Source: Chryseobacterium senegalense (GTDB taxonomy: Bacteria; Bacteroidota; Bacteroidia; Flavobacteriales; Weeksellaceae). From it: 64,000 nt of DNA. Within the stretch, counting starts at the first letter, position 1, and the number at the start of each line of letters is the position of its first letter. Location of the stretch: the NCBI GenBank assembly GCA_001403755.1, contig CYUH01000015.1, forward strand, positions 1,156,589 through 1,220,588, in the 5' to 3' direction. A program made the translations under genes and the position numbers. The notes below the pieces were generated by a model, which had not been told where the DNA came from, did no database searches, and saw nothing but the letters and a program-made list of their open reading frames with translations. Below, one piece after another: positions 1 to 9,941 of this stretch.

Positions 1-8
1 ATAAAATA

Positions 9-872
9 ATGAACAATAATATTTTCCCTTGCCTCTGGTTCGATAAAACTGGCAACGAAGCAGCTCACTTTTATTCAGAAATCTTCAATGGAAAAGTTAC
101 TGTGGACACTCCTGTGGTCATCAATTTCGAATTGTTCGGACAAAAAATGATGATTCTGAATGCCGGTCCGCAGTTTGAAAAAAATGCCTCAATTTCTTTT
201 ATGGTTCTTTGCGAAACGGAAGCCGAAGCCGATCGATATTGGAAACATCTTTCCGAAGGTGGAATTGTTTTAATGGAACTCGGCGAATATCCCTGGAGCA
301 AAAAATATGGTTGGGTTCGCGATCGATACGGCGTAACTTGGCAAATTTATTTTGGAGAAAAACAGGGTGAACAAAAAATTATTCCTACCTTAATGTTTAT
401 CCATGAGAACAACGGAAAAGCAAAAGAAGCCATGGAATTTTACACTAATATTTTTCCTAATTCTTCGATTGGAAATGTCTTAAGATACGGCGACGGAATA
501 GGTAATGAAACGCATGAGATTCCGGATAATATTCAGCTTGCGCATTTCGAAATCGATCATTATTCCTTTTTCTGTATGGATAATTCCTACGATCATCCAT
601 TTGATTTCAATGAAGCAATTTCAATCGTGGTGATGACTGAAAATCAAGCGGAAACCGATCATCTTTGGAATTCTTTGATTGCTGATGGAGGCAGAGCAAG
701 TATGTGCGGTTGGCTGAAAGATCAATTTGGCGTAAGTTGGCAAATTGTTCCGAAGAAACTCATTGAATTGATGAACGATACCGACCCGATCAAAGGTCAA
801 AAAGTAATGCAAGCGATGTCGACAATGCAGAAAATCATCATCCAGGATTTAGAAAATGCTTATAACAATTAA
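9..872 (+). CDS. VOC family (PhnB-like) two-domain protein
   Basis: This 287-residue protein consists of two vicinal-oxygen-chelate (glyoxalase-fold) half-domains, roughly residues 1-120 and 125-260. Each contains the family pattern of an N-terminal F-Y...IF segment and a C-terminal GV(T/S)WQI(Y/V) motif (GVTWQIYFGEK, then GVSWQIVPKK). It resembles the COG3865/PhnB-like group, often labelled 3-demethylubiquinone methyltransferase although they lack a methyltransferase fold. The substrate is unknown. It is the first of three closely spaced genes (12 bp to the next) with two SRPBCC proteins, so they are probably co-transcribed. The start is only 8 bp inside the window, so its promoter cannot be seen. 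Confidence 0.88.
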   Translation: MNNNIFPCLWFDKTGNEAAHFYSEIFNGKVTVDTPVVINFELFGQKMMILNAGPQFEKNASISFMVLCETEAEADRYWKHLSEGGIVLMELGEYPWSKKYGWVRDRYGVTWQIYFGEKQGEQKIIPTLMFIHENNGKAKEAMEFYTNIFPNSSIGNVLRYGDGIGNETHEIPDNIQLAHFEIDHYSFFCMDNSYDHPFDFNEAISIVVMTENQAETDHLWNSLIADGGRASMCGWLKDQFGVSWQIVPKKLIELMNDTDPIKGQKVMQAMSTMQKIIIQDLENAYNN

Positions 873-884
873 GAAAAATTTTTA

Positions 885-1310
885 ATGAAACTACTAGAAT
901 TCACCACGCAAATTTCGGCAACACCGGAAAAAGTTTGGAACGTATTGTTCACCCAAGATTTTTATGGAAAATGGTCATCTGCAATGAATCCGGGAACGTA
1001 TTTTGAAGGAAATTGGGAAGAAGGAAGCATCATGAAATTCCTCGATCAAGAGAACAACGGAGTGTACAATTTAGTGGTCATCAACAAAGAAAATCAATTG
1101 CTTACAATGAAACATCTTGGCTGGATTATGGATGGAGAACTCAGTCCGCAAGGTTGGGAAGATTCTACCGTAACCTACATTCTCCAACCCAACGATAATG
1201 GAATTTTGCTAAAAGTAGAAGTGAATTCTTTGGATGAATTTGTTGAATTTTTTAACACCAGATATCCACAAAATTTAGAGTTGATTAAAAATCTTTCAGA
1301 ATCAGAATAA
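885..1310 (+). CDS. SRPBCC (START-like/AHSA1) domain protein
   Basis: This 141-residue protein opens with a typical SRPBCC strand-helix, TTQISATPEKVWNVLF, followed by the FYGKW segment and a C-terminal amphipathic helix. That is the Bet v1-like fold with a hydrophobic ligand cavity. It is cytoplasmic, with no signal peptide or membrane segment. It lies 12 bp after the VOC gene and 19 bp before a paralogue of the same length, so the two arose by tandem duplication. The ligand is unknown. SRPBCC and VOC proteins are commonly found together in flavobacterial genomes, but nothing here fixes a pathway. Confidence 0.85.
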   Translation: MKLLEFTTQISATPEKVWNVLFTQDFYGKWSSAMNPGTYFEGNWEEGSIMKFLDQENNGVYNLVVINKENQLLTMKHLGWIMDGELSPQGWEDSTVTYILQPNDNGILLKVEVNSLDEFVEFFNTRYPQNLELIKNLSESE

Positions 1311-1329
1311 CTTAAAAAATGTAATCGTT

Positions 1330-1770
1330 ATGGAAACATCAAATTTTGAAATCATGATCAATGCGCCCATTCAAAAAGTTTGGGATTTGCTTTGGAACCA
1401 AGACTCTTACACTCAGTGGACTCAATTTTTCGGCAAAGGTTCCTACTACGAAAGTGATTGGAAAGTAAACGGAAAAACCTATTTTCTCGGAGCTTCAGGA
1501 GATGGAATGGTTTCGACTATTAAAAGTTTAAACGAGCCGGAAGAAGTTGTTTTTAGCCATTTGGGAATGATAAAAGATGGAGTGGAAGATACTAAAAGCA
1601 AAGAAGTTGCAGAATGGAGCGGAAGTGAAGAATCTTATTTTCTAAGAGCTATTTCCGAGGATTCAACACAGCTTCAGGTCATTATTCATGCTTCAAAAGA
1701 ATATTCCGAACATTTAAAATCGGGTTTCAATCAAGGTTTGAAATTGCTGAAAGATTTAGCGGAAAAATAA
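1330..1770 (+). CDS. SRPBCC (START-like/AHSA1) domain protein, paralogue
   Basis: This 146-residue SRPBCC protein aligns with its upstream neighbour over the whole length. For example EIMINAPIQKVWDLLW matches the ISATPEKVWNVLF segment, and GSYYESDW matches GTYFEGNW. It keeps the C-terminal helix (SGFNQGLKLLKDLAEK) that closes the cavity. It is the last gene of the VOC-SRPBCC-SRPBCC set and is followed 25 bp later by an intrinsic terminator. The function is not recognisable beyond the fold. Confidence 0.85.
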   Translation: METSNFEIMINAPIQKVWDLLWNQDSYTQWTQFFGKGSYYESDWKVNGKTYFLGASGDGMVSTIKSLNEPEEVVFSHLGMIKDGVEDTKSKEVAEWSGSEESYFLRAISEDSTQLQVIIHASKEYSEHLKSGFNQGLKLLKDLAEK

Positions 1771-1794
1771 ACATCGGCAAAACAAAAGCCACTC

Positions 1795-1820
1795 AAACGG
1801 AAATTCATTCCGTTTTTTTT
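1795..1820 (+). terminator. Intrinsic terminator of the VOC/SRPBCC genes
   Basis: An 8-bp stem AAACGGAA / TTCCGTTT with a 5-nt loop is followed by an unbroken T run. It ends the three-gene unit. Confidence 0.85.
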
Positions 1821-1828
1821 ATTTAAAT

Positions 1829-1836
1829 TATATTTG
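1829..1836 (+). promoter_or_regulatory. -7 promoter box upstream of the sigma factor gene
   Basis: TATATTTG matches the Bacteroidota TAnnTTTG element. No TTTG lies 19 bp upstream (that place is occupied by the preceding terminator), so this is a half-supported promoter. It predicts a leader of about 50 nt. Confidence 0.5.
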
Positions 1837-1889
1837 ATCAAAATATCAAACATTTAAGGTAAACTGCAATTTCGGTCGTCTACTGAAAT

Positions 1890-2465
1890 ATGGAGCTGGA
1901 AATTATACCCATGTCACAATCCGAAAAGGACAGCATCATTGCGCAAACCGTGAAAAATTACGGTGGAAAACTGTTGTCTTTCATCCGTCCGAAAGTGAAA
2001 AATGCAGAAGATGCAGAAGATATTTTGCAGGAAGTCTGGTTCCAGTTCAGCAATTTGACGAATGTTTCAGAAATTATGAATGTCGGCGCGTGGCTGTATC
2101 AGGTGACCCGAAACAAAATTACCGACAGTTACCGCAAGAAAAAAACCGAAAATCTTGAAGATTTCGTGTATGAAGATGAAGATGGAAGTTTCTCCATTAA
2201 AGACATTTTGCTGCTCGATGATTCAGAAAATCCCGAATTATTGGCATTTCGGGAAGAAGTGTGGCGGGAATTATTTGCCGCTTTGGAAGAATTGCCCGAA
2301 AAGCAACGTTTGGTGTTTGTGGAAAATGCAATTGAAGGAAAAAAACTACAGGAAATTGCCGATGAACAAGGAGAAAACATCAAAACCATCATCAGTAGAA
2401 AAAACTATGCGATGAAATATTTACGAGTAAGAATGTCGGAATTGTACCGTGATCTTGAAAATTAA
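1890..2465 (+). CDS. ECF-like RNA polymerase sigma-70 family sigma factor
   Basis: This 191-residue protein has sigma region 2 (about 25-90, with DAEDILQEVWFQF and the basic GAWLYQVTRNKITDSYRKKK) and region 4 (about 130-185, with LPEKQRLVF and a helix-turn-helix around EGKKLQEIADEQGENIKTIISRKNYAMKYLR). Regions 1 and 3 are absent, as in ECF factors. An acidic linker (EDEDGSF...) joins the two. A second ATG lies seven codons in (1911) and could be the true start. The next gene, a small membrane protein 30 bp downstream, sits where an anti-sigma factor often does but has no recognisable anti-sigma domain. Confidence 0.9.
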   Translation: MELEIIPMSQSEKDSIIAQTVKNYGGKLLSFIRPKVKNAEDAEDILQEVWFQFSNLTNVSEIMNVGAWLYQVTRNKITDSYRKKKTENLEDFVYEDEDGSFSIKDILLLDDSENPELLAFREEVWRELFAALEELPEKQRLVFVENAIEGKKLQEIADEQGENIKTIISRKNYAMKYLRVRMSELYRDLEN

Positions 2466-2495
2466 TAAGTAAAAATACTCCTTTAAAAAAGGTAA

Positions 2496-2852
2496 ATGAA
2501 AAAAGTGATGAGTAATAAAGTAAAAGGTAAAATTGCATTTTTTGTATTGGCTGGAATTGCCATGTTTTTTGCAGTTTCCGGGATTGTAATGTGGCTTTGG
2601 AACGCGCTTTTGCCAGAGATCATCGGAGTGAAAAGCATTGACTTTTGGCAAGCAATGGGAATTTTGGTACTTTGCAAAATTCTCTTCGGCGGTTTTGGCG
2701 GAAAAGGTGGAAAAAAATGTTTCGGAAAAGAAACCTTCCAAAAAATGAAGGAAGAAAAACTCAATGGAATGACCGATGAAGAAAAAGAAAAGCTAAAAGA
2801 AATCTGGCGAAAACGCTGCGAAGGAAATTTCTTTTGGAAAAACAAACAGTAA
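2496..2852 (+). CDS. Small two-TM membrane protein next to sigma factor
   Basis: This 118-residue protein is not recognised. It has a basic N-terminus, a first membrane helix (about 12-36, FFVLAGIAMFFAVSGIVMW), a second hydrophobic helix (about 50-65), a glycine/lysine hinge (GGFGGKGGKKCFGK) and a highly charged helical tail (KMKEEKLNGMTDEEKEKLKEIWRKRC). ATG codons at 2496 and 2508 are both possible starts. It is probably co-transcribed with the sigma factor. Its tail resembles that of the next small protein, which suggests a functional set. An anti-sigma or co-regulator role is only an inference from position. Confidence 0.7.
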   Translation: MKKVMSNKVKGKIAFFVLAGIAMFFAVSGIVMWLWNALLPEIIGVKSIDFWQAMGILVLCKILFGGFGGKGGKKCFGKETFQKMKEEKLNGMTDEEKEKLKEIWRKRCEGNFFWKNKQ

Positions 2853-2858
2853 TATTGA

Positions 2859-2884
2859 AACGGGCTTTTGTCCGTTTTTTTTTG
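2859..2884 (+). terminator. Intrinsic terminator of the sigma factor operon
   Basis: A short stem (AACGG... / ...CCGTT, about 6 bp) with a CTTTTG-type loop is followed by at least nine Ts immediately after the 118-residue membrane protein. Confidence 0.75.
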
Positions 2885-2981
2885 AATAGTTTTTCATTAA
2901 AATAATAAAACTTTTAAAGTAAAAACCAAGAAATTCCGTCTTCTATAAAAAGGACTTTATATAAATTTTAAAAAGTAAAAA

Positions 2982-3248
2982 ATGAAAAATTCAAATTTAA
3001 AAGGAGCTTTGGGAGCTCTCGCAGTGGTAGGTTTAGCAATTGCAGCAAAGAAAATTTCCCAGAAAAGAAAATTCATGAAAGGAATCTTTGAAGAGTACGA
3101 CATCCAAGAAAAAACGCCGTTCGGATTTGCCGACAAAATCCGTGAAATGGATGACGAAAAATATGCTGAATTAAAAAGTAAAATGAAAGAAAAATTCGCA
3201 TCGAAATGTTGCAATAGCGCTTGTAGAACTCAAAAATCTGAAGCATAA
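2982..3248 (+). CDS. Small glycine/alanine-rich membrane protein with Cys tail
   Basis: This 88-residue protein has one hydrophobic Gly/Ala-rich segment (about 7-22, LGALAVVGLAIAAK), then a basic patch and a charged helix (ADKIREMDDEKYAELKSKMKEKF). It ends in a Cys-containing tail (SKCCNSACRTQK). The helix resembles the tail of the upstream 118-residue protein. It has its own terminator and is separated from the sigma operon by another, so it is a separate transcript. I found no TAnnTTTG box before it, so it may depend on an alternative sigma factor such as its neighbour. The function is unknown. Confidence 0.65.
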   Translation: MKNSNLKGALGALAVVGLAIAAKKISQKRKFMKGIFEEYDIQEKTPFGFADKIREMDDEKYAELKSKMKEKFASKCCNSACRTQKSEA

Positions 3249-3275
3249 AAGCACATTAAACTCAATTGTTTTGTG

Positions 3276-3308
3276 AAAACGGAAGGAAATATTTCTTTCC
3301 GTTTTTTT
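3276..3308 (+). terminator. Intrinsic terminator, long perfect stem
   Basis: AACGGAAGGAAAT is followed directly by its reverse complement (13 pairs including one G-T; in practice a 10-bp stem with a small loop) and then seven Ts. A reading frame extended upstream of the J-protein would run through this hairpin, which argues for the shorter start at 3404. Confidence 0.88.
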
Positions 3309-3361
3309 ATGATTTCTTTGAACGAAAAATGGCTTTTCAGGGCGAAATACAAAAAAAAACT

Positions 3362-3369
3362 TACTTTTG
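3362..3369 (+). promoter_or_regulatory. -7 promoter box of the J-domain gene
   Basis: TACTTTTG matches TAnnTTTG and lies 34 bp before the chosen ATG at 3404, predicting a leader of about 30 nt. It supports that start. Confidence 0.6.
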
Positions 3370-3403
3370 TTCCTCTAAAAAGTTCGAACCCGAATCTTCC
3401 AGA

Positions 3404-4054
3404 ATGAAAAACTACTATTATTTTCTCAGCCTTCCGGAGAACGCTTCTGAGGAAGAAATAAAAAAAGCTTACAGGAAATTATCGCTGAAATATCATCCGG
3501 ATAAAAACGAAAACGATGATTTTTTTGCAGCTCGATTTCGCGAAGCCCAGGAAGCGTATGAAATATTGATGGATAAAGAAAAAAGGAGGATTTATGATGA
3601 TAATTTAGGGCACCAACAGCGAACCAATCGTTCAAATTTACCACCATCTATCAAAACTTTTTCAGCCAATAAAATTCATGCGGTAAAAGGCGAGGAAATC
3701 ATCATTACTTGGCAAACCAATCAGGCAGATATTGTGAAAATTTTGCCTTTCGGGCTCGAAAAAAGTTATGGTGAAAGGGCTTTTAAAATTACAGAATTCA
3801 AAGACGGTAAATTTCAGCTTTTGCTTCACGCAACCAATTCTTTGTTGAATAAAACGGTGGTTCGCGCCATAACCATCACCGAGGTTTTTGAAAATGATAA
3901 AGAAAAATTCCGAAATGAAGTGGAAGAGCTGTTTAAACCACAAAGACCTACCCGTATAAATCCGAATGGTCAACCAAAGTTTTTGCGAATTATTCTGGCA
4001 ATTATTTTTTTGGCAATAGCAATTTTGCTTTTGGTGAAAAATTTTTCGGAGTAA
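3404..4054 (+). CDS. J-domain protein with C-terminal membrane anchor
   Basis: This 216-residue protein begins directly with a J domain (about 1-68): MKNYYYFLSLPENASEEEIKKAYRK, then the YHPDK loop containing the essential HPD, and a helix ending in KEKRRIYDD. The Gly/Phe and zinc-finger regions of true DnaJ are missing. A middle region of about 100 residues looks like a beta-sandwich (VKGEEIIITWQTNQADIVKILPFG). One membrane helix near the C-terminus (about 190-210) anchors it. It probably recruits DnaK to the membrane. The frame stays open upstream to 3266, but that would cross a terminator and promoter, so 3404 is preferred. Confidence 0.85.
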   Translation: MKNYYYFLSLPENASEEEIKKAYRKLSLKYHPDKNENDDFFAARFREAQEAYEILMDKEKRRIYDDNLGHQQRTNRSNLPPSIKTFSANKIHAVKGEEIIITWQTNQADIVKILPFGLEKSYGERAFKITEFKDGKFQLLLHATNSLLNKTVVRAITITEVFENDKEKFRNEVEELFKPQRPTRINPNGQPKFLRIILAIIFLAIAILLLVKNFSE

Positions 4055-4066
4055 GAAATAGTTTTC

Positions 4067-4219
4067 TTAAGCCATTTTTAATCTACCAGGACATTTTTTA
4101 CAACGTTTACCTTTCTTGAATTTTTTACAACATTTCTTTTTATCACAGTACATTTCTTCGTTTTTTTCGTAGAAAGGAGCAAGAGGAGCGACTTTAAAAG
4201 GGATGGGGGTTGAAATCAT
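4067..4219 (-). CDS. 50-residue Lys/Cys-rich small protein
   Basis: Reading the minus strand from ATG at 4219 gives a 50-residue protein that begins MISTPIPFKVAPLAPFYEKN. Its C-terminal half is very basic and contains six cysteines, arranged YC-DKKKCC-KKFKKGKRC-KKCPGRLKMA. The pattern C-x4-CC-x8-C-x2-C suggests a metal-binding or nucleic-acid-binding peptide. I do not recognise a named family. Support that it is real comes from a textbook promoter (TTTG-N19-TATATTTG) only 4 nt before the ATG. It lies antisense between the J-protein and gcvP. Confidence 0.7.
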   Translation of the reverse strand: MISTPIPFKVAPLAPFYEKNEEMYCDKKKCCKKFKKGKRCKKCPGRLKMA

Positions 4220-4223
4220 GCTG

Positions 4224-4254
4224 CAAATATAATTCTAATTTAGAATTAATCAAA
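4224..4254 (-). promoter_or_regulatory. Ideal -33/-7 promoter of the Cys-rich peptide
   Basis: On the minus strand TTTG (4251-4254) is separated by exactly 19 bp from TATATTTG (4224-4231). The start codon begins 4 nt after the -7 box, so the transcript is predicted to start at or within 1-2 nt of the ATG, i.e. leaderless. Confidence 0.8.
4230..4248. promoter_or_regulatory. Palindrome in the promoter spacer, candidate operator
   Basis: TAATTCTAA-T-TTAGAATTA is a perfect 9-1-9 inverted repeat that fills the spacer between the -33 and -7 boxes of the Cys-rich peptide gene. Such a position is typical of a repressor site. The regulator is unknown. Confidence 0.5.
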
Positions 4255-4365
4255 ATAATAAATGATTATTTTCGAAACTCGAATTGCATTCACAGCCGTT
4301 GTGCCTTTGTGCAAAAAATTGTACTTTTACGAACCTTTATTTCTAAATAAATCTAGTAAAATTAT

Positions 4366-7224
<2,859 letters not shown>

Positions 7225-7244
7225 ATCTTAATCGATAAATCACG

Positions 7245-7276
7245 AATCCCCTTCAGTCTTGAAGGGGATTTTTTTT
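7245..7276 (+). terminator. Intrinsic terminator of gcvP
   Basis: A perfect 10-bp stem AATCCCCTTC / GAAGGGGATT with loop AGTCTT is followed by a T run. Confidence 0.92.
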
Positions 7277-7362
7277 GATTAAAATATATTTGAATTATTT
7301 TTCACTAATGAATGTTTCGATTGGCTTCGATATTTATCCTTTCAAGAACTTTAAGGTGTAAT

Positions 7363-7396
7363 GAAAAAAATTCCCAAACTTTAATTCGGGAATTTT
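7363..7396 (-). terminator. Terminator of the T9SS protein gene
   Basis: Stem AATTCCC (7369-7375) / GGGAATT (7388-7394). Read on the minus strand it is followed by seven Ts, so it ends the convergent minus-strand gene. Confidence 0.8.
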
Positions 7397-7423
7397 CTGT
7401 GTTATATTAAATTTTTAAGCTAA

Positions 7424-8344
7424 TTATTCTTTAATAAATTTAGAAGAATAAGAAGTTCCGTTCGTACTGCTAACGGTAATAAAATAGGTGCCCGCTTTCA
7501 GATTTTCCAAATTAAGTGTGGAATCCGCTGTATCCTTTGTGAATACGTTTTGGCCTGCCATATTATAAATTTGGATCGTTGAAACTTTTTCGCCTTGTGG
7601 GAGGTTAAATTTCAGTTTGTTTTTTACAGGATTTGGATATACTGAGATGTTGCCTTTCTTCACATTGCTTACCGCCATGTTTGCTTCATTGATTTTAATG
7701 TTGTCAATATAGGCATCACCGGCGTAATTATCATGCAGAAAATTCATGCCTTCCAGATTAATCTGTGTGAAGTTGGGAGTGGTGTAAATTAATGTCCCGT
7801 CAATAAAATACTTGATTTCATTTGCAGATACTTTTACTGTTACTTTATACCATTGGTTAGGTTGCCACGAAACCCCCGTGTCTTCCATGTCGTAATCTAT
7901 GCTGGTGATAACATGTAGAGTACCGGAATAATCAAAAGCTAAATCAAATACCGGATAATATTCTTCATCAGCACTTATTCCGTAAGCTGCCATTTCAAAT
8001 ATTGAACCGTCGGTCTCGGTAACTAAAACATCAAAAGAGACCGTAGCGTCATTATAATCCAAAGGTTGATCGAAATCTTTTTGTGCTCCAATTATTGGGA
8101 ACATCTGTGGATCATACGCATCGGTATATCCATTTTTAAATGAATAAATTCCCGCACTGGATTTTTCAGCGGAAACTACCTGGTTTTCAACAAAATTACC
8201 TTCACCGTCATCAGTAATTTGCCAGGAATTCTGTCCGTTCAAACTTCCCAATTGGTAACCTTCGGAAGTTTCAAAAGAAATTTGGTTTTGTGCAGATATA
8301 CTGCTGCAAAAAAACGCAGCAGCAAGAAAATATAAATTCTTCAT
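7424..8344 (-). CDS. Secreted T9SS type A sorting-domain protein
   Basis: This 306-residue secreted protein has a signal peptide (MKNLYFLAAAFFCSSISAQ). A beta-rich middle domain of about 200 residues (QWYKVTVKVSANEIKYFIDGTLIYTTPNF) looks like a LamG/concanavalin-type fold. A type A T9SS sorting domain (about 230-306) has VYPNPVKNKLKF, IYNMAGQNVF and GTYFITV. It should cross the outer membrane through T9SS and be attached to the surface or released. The frame is open 19 codons further upstream, but only the inner ATG at 8344 places the signal peptide at the N-terminus. The ligand is unknown. It is monocistronic. Confidence 0.88.
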   Translation of the reverse strand: MKNLYFLAAAFFCSSISAQNQISFETSEGYQLGSLNGQNSWQITDDGEGNFVENQVVSAEKSSAGIYSFKNGYTDAYDPQMFPIIGAQKDFDQPLDYNDATVSFDVLVTETDGSIFEMAAYGISADEEYYPVFDLAFDYSGTLHVITSIDYDMEDTGVSWQPNQWYKVTVKVSANEIKYFIDGTLIYTTPNFTQINLEGMNFLHDNYAGDAYIDNIKINEANMAVSNVKKGNISVYPNPVKNKLKFNLPQGEKVSTIQIYNMAGQNVFTKDTADSTLNLENLKAGTYFITVSSTNGTSYSSKFIKE

Positions 8345-8487
8345 AAAAATTTTTTTTGCAATGATAGCAAAACAATGTTGCAGATACAAATGGAAATTCA
8401 AACAAACGATTGACCTTAGGGCTTTCTAGTTGGAATTTTTGATCTGAATTCAAATTGCAAAGCATTTTCTCTACATAATAAAAAACG

Positions 8488-8495
8488 TATTTTTG
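8488..8495 (+). promoter_or_regulatory. -7 box abutting the dGTPase start codon
   Basis: TATTTTTG ends 4 nt before the ATG at 8500. With the transcription start 3-5 nt after the box, the mRNA should be leaderless. The -33 position reads TTTT rather than TTTG. Confidence 0.65.
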
Positions 8496-8499
8496 GGAA

Positions 8500-9855
8500 A
8501 TGGATTTAAACAGTATTTTCACCAATCAAAGGACGGGGCAAAATGTAGCGACGTCGGCATCCAGAACTGATTTTCAAAGGGATTTCGACCGCATTATTTT
8601 CTCAGCAGCTTTTCGAAGATTACAAAATAAAACGCAGGTTTTTCCGCTTCCTGGAAGTGTATTTGTGCATAATCGATTGACGCATTCCCTGGAAGTTTCC
8701 TCTGTTGGCCGAAGTTTAGGAAGTGCGGTGGGAGAATTTATCGTGCAGAATTATCAAACTGAACTTTCGGAAGAAGCGAAGAACTTTTACCACAATAATT
8801 TACATAATGTGATTGCGGCTGCATGCCTTTGTCATGATGTCGGGAATCCTGCCTTCGGGCATTCCGGGGAAGATGCAATTGCAAGTTATTTCGATAAAAA
8901 TGAATCCGATTTAAAACAAAAATTTTCTGAAAAGGAATGGGCAGATCTGATCAATTTCGAAGGGAATGCCAATGCAATTCGCGTATTAACCCATCAGCAA
9001 AACGGAAAAGATGAAGGCGGAACCCAGCTTACGATGACCACCTTAGGGAGTATTTCAAAATATCCATGCGAAGCGGTAGCTAAGAAAAAAAGTGTGATTC
9101 ACCGCAAGAAATTTGGTTTTTTCCAGAATGAAAAAGAGACGTTCCTGAATATCGCCAAAGCACTGAATCTTATGCAGGAAAACGAGGAACCCACCATTTT
9201 CAAAAGACATCCCTTTGTATGGTTAGTAGAGGCAGCCGACGATATTTGCTACAATATTATCGAGATGGAAGATGCGCATCGATTGGGAATAGTATCGACT
9301 TCGGATTGCGAAAATCTGTTTCTGGACCTCATTAAATCGGAAAATCAAAATACCAAAAGGGTAGAAGATAAATTGGTGATTTTGACCAATGCTAATGAAA
9401 GAATTTCATATTTAAGAGCAAAAGTTATCAATGCGTTGATTAATAAATCAATTGAATTGTATAAATCCAATTTCGCATCCATTTTAGATGGAAATCTAGA
9501 TAAAGCGCTTCTGGACATTTATAAAACAGAAAACAAATCACTACAGGAAATCGAGAGTTTTTCTATTGAAAAAATCTACGGACACAAAGCTGTTATCGAA
9601 ATCGAAAATGCGGGTTACAACGTAATGTACGAGCTTTTAAATCATTTTATACCACCAATTTTAAAGAAAAAATCTGAGAGAAAATCTTATGATAAAATGG
9701 CGCTGAAACTTTTGCCAAAACAGTTCCTTTATGAGGAAGGTTCCGATTATCAGAAGGTTTTAGGAGTGATCGATTTCGTTTCGGGGATGACAGATAATTT
9801 CGCGACCGATCTTTACCGAAAAATAAAAGGGATAGAAATCGGCATGACAATGTAG
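8500..9855 (+). CDS. dgt: Deoxyguanosinetriphosphate triphosphohydrolase-like protein
   Basis: This 451-residue HD-domain dNTPase hydrolyses dGTP (or other dNTPs) to the nucleoside and tripolyphosphate, in the cytosol. The HD metal ligands are visible in RLTHSLEVS and CLCHDVGNPAFGHSGEDAI. The early FQRDFDRIIFSAAFRRLQNKTQV segment is diagnostic of dGTPases. The later Asp is in LVEAADDICYNIIEMEDA. The length is normal for the bacterial family. It stands alone. The promoter box lies only 4 nt from the start codon. Confidence 0.93.
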   Translation: MDLNSIFTNQRTGQNVATSASRTDFQRDFDRIIFSAAFRRLQNKTQVFPLPGSVFVHNRLTHSLEVSSVGRSLGSAVGEFIVQNYQTELSEEAKNFYHNNLHNVIAAACLCHDVGNPAFGHSGEDAIASYFDKNESDLKQKFSEKEWADLINFEGNANAIRVLTHQQNGKDEGGTQLTMTTLGSISKYPCEAVAKKKSVIHRKKFGFFQNEKETFLNIAKALNLMQENEEPTIFKRHPFVWLVEAADDICYNIIEMEDAHRLGIVSTSDCENLFLDLIKSENQNTKRVEDKLVILTNANERISYLRAKVINALINKSIELYKSNFASILDGNLDKALLDIYKTENKSLQEIESFSIEKIYGHKAVIEIENAGYNVMYELLNHFIPPILKKKSERKSYDKMALKLLPKQFLYEEGSDYQKVLGVIDFVSGMTDNFATDLYRKIKGIEIGMTM

Positions 9856-9887
9856 TTTGGATAGCACAAAAGTTTTTACTATCTTTA
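9856..9887 (+). promoter_or_regulatory. Promoter of the SPFH gene
   Basis: TTTG (9856-9859) and TATCTTTA (9880-9887; one mismatch to TAnnTTTG) are spaced by 20 bp, predicting a leader of about 50 nt. Confidence 0.5.
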
Positions 9888-9941
9888 TGACATCAGCAAT
9901 GTACAGGCTGCAGGATTATTAACCATTAAAATTCATTTACT

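Noticed and set aside
3266..3403. N-terminal extension of the J-domain protein
   Set aside because: It would be translated from sequence containing a terminator hairpin and the -7 box, and starts at a TTG. The J domain begins at 3404.
4055..4365. Glycine riboswitch upstream of gcvP
   Set aside because: No tandem aptamer-like structure or conserved core is visible, and the region is occupied by the minus-strand small gene and its promoter.
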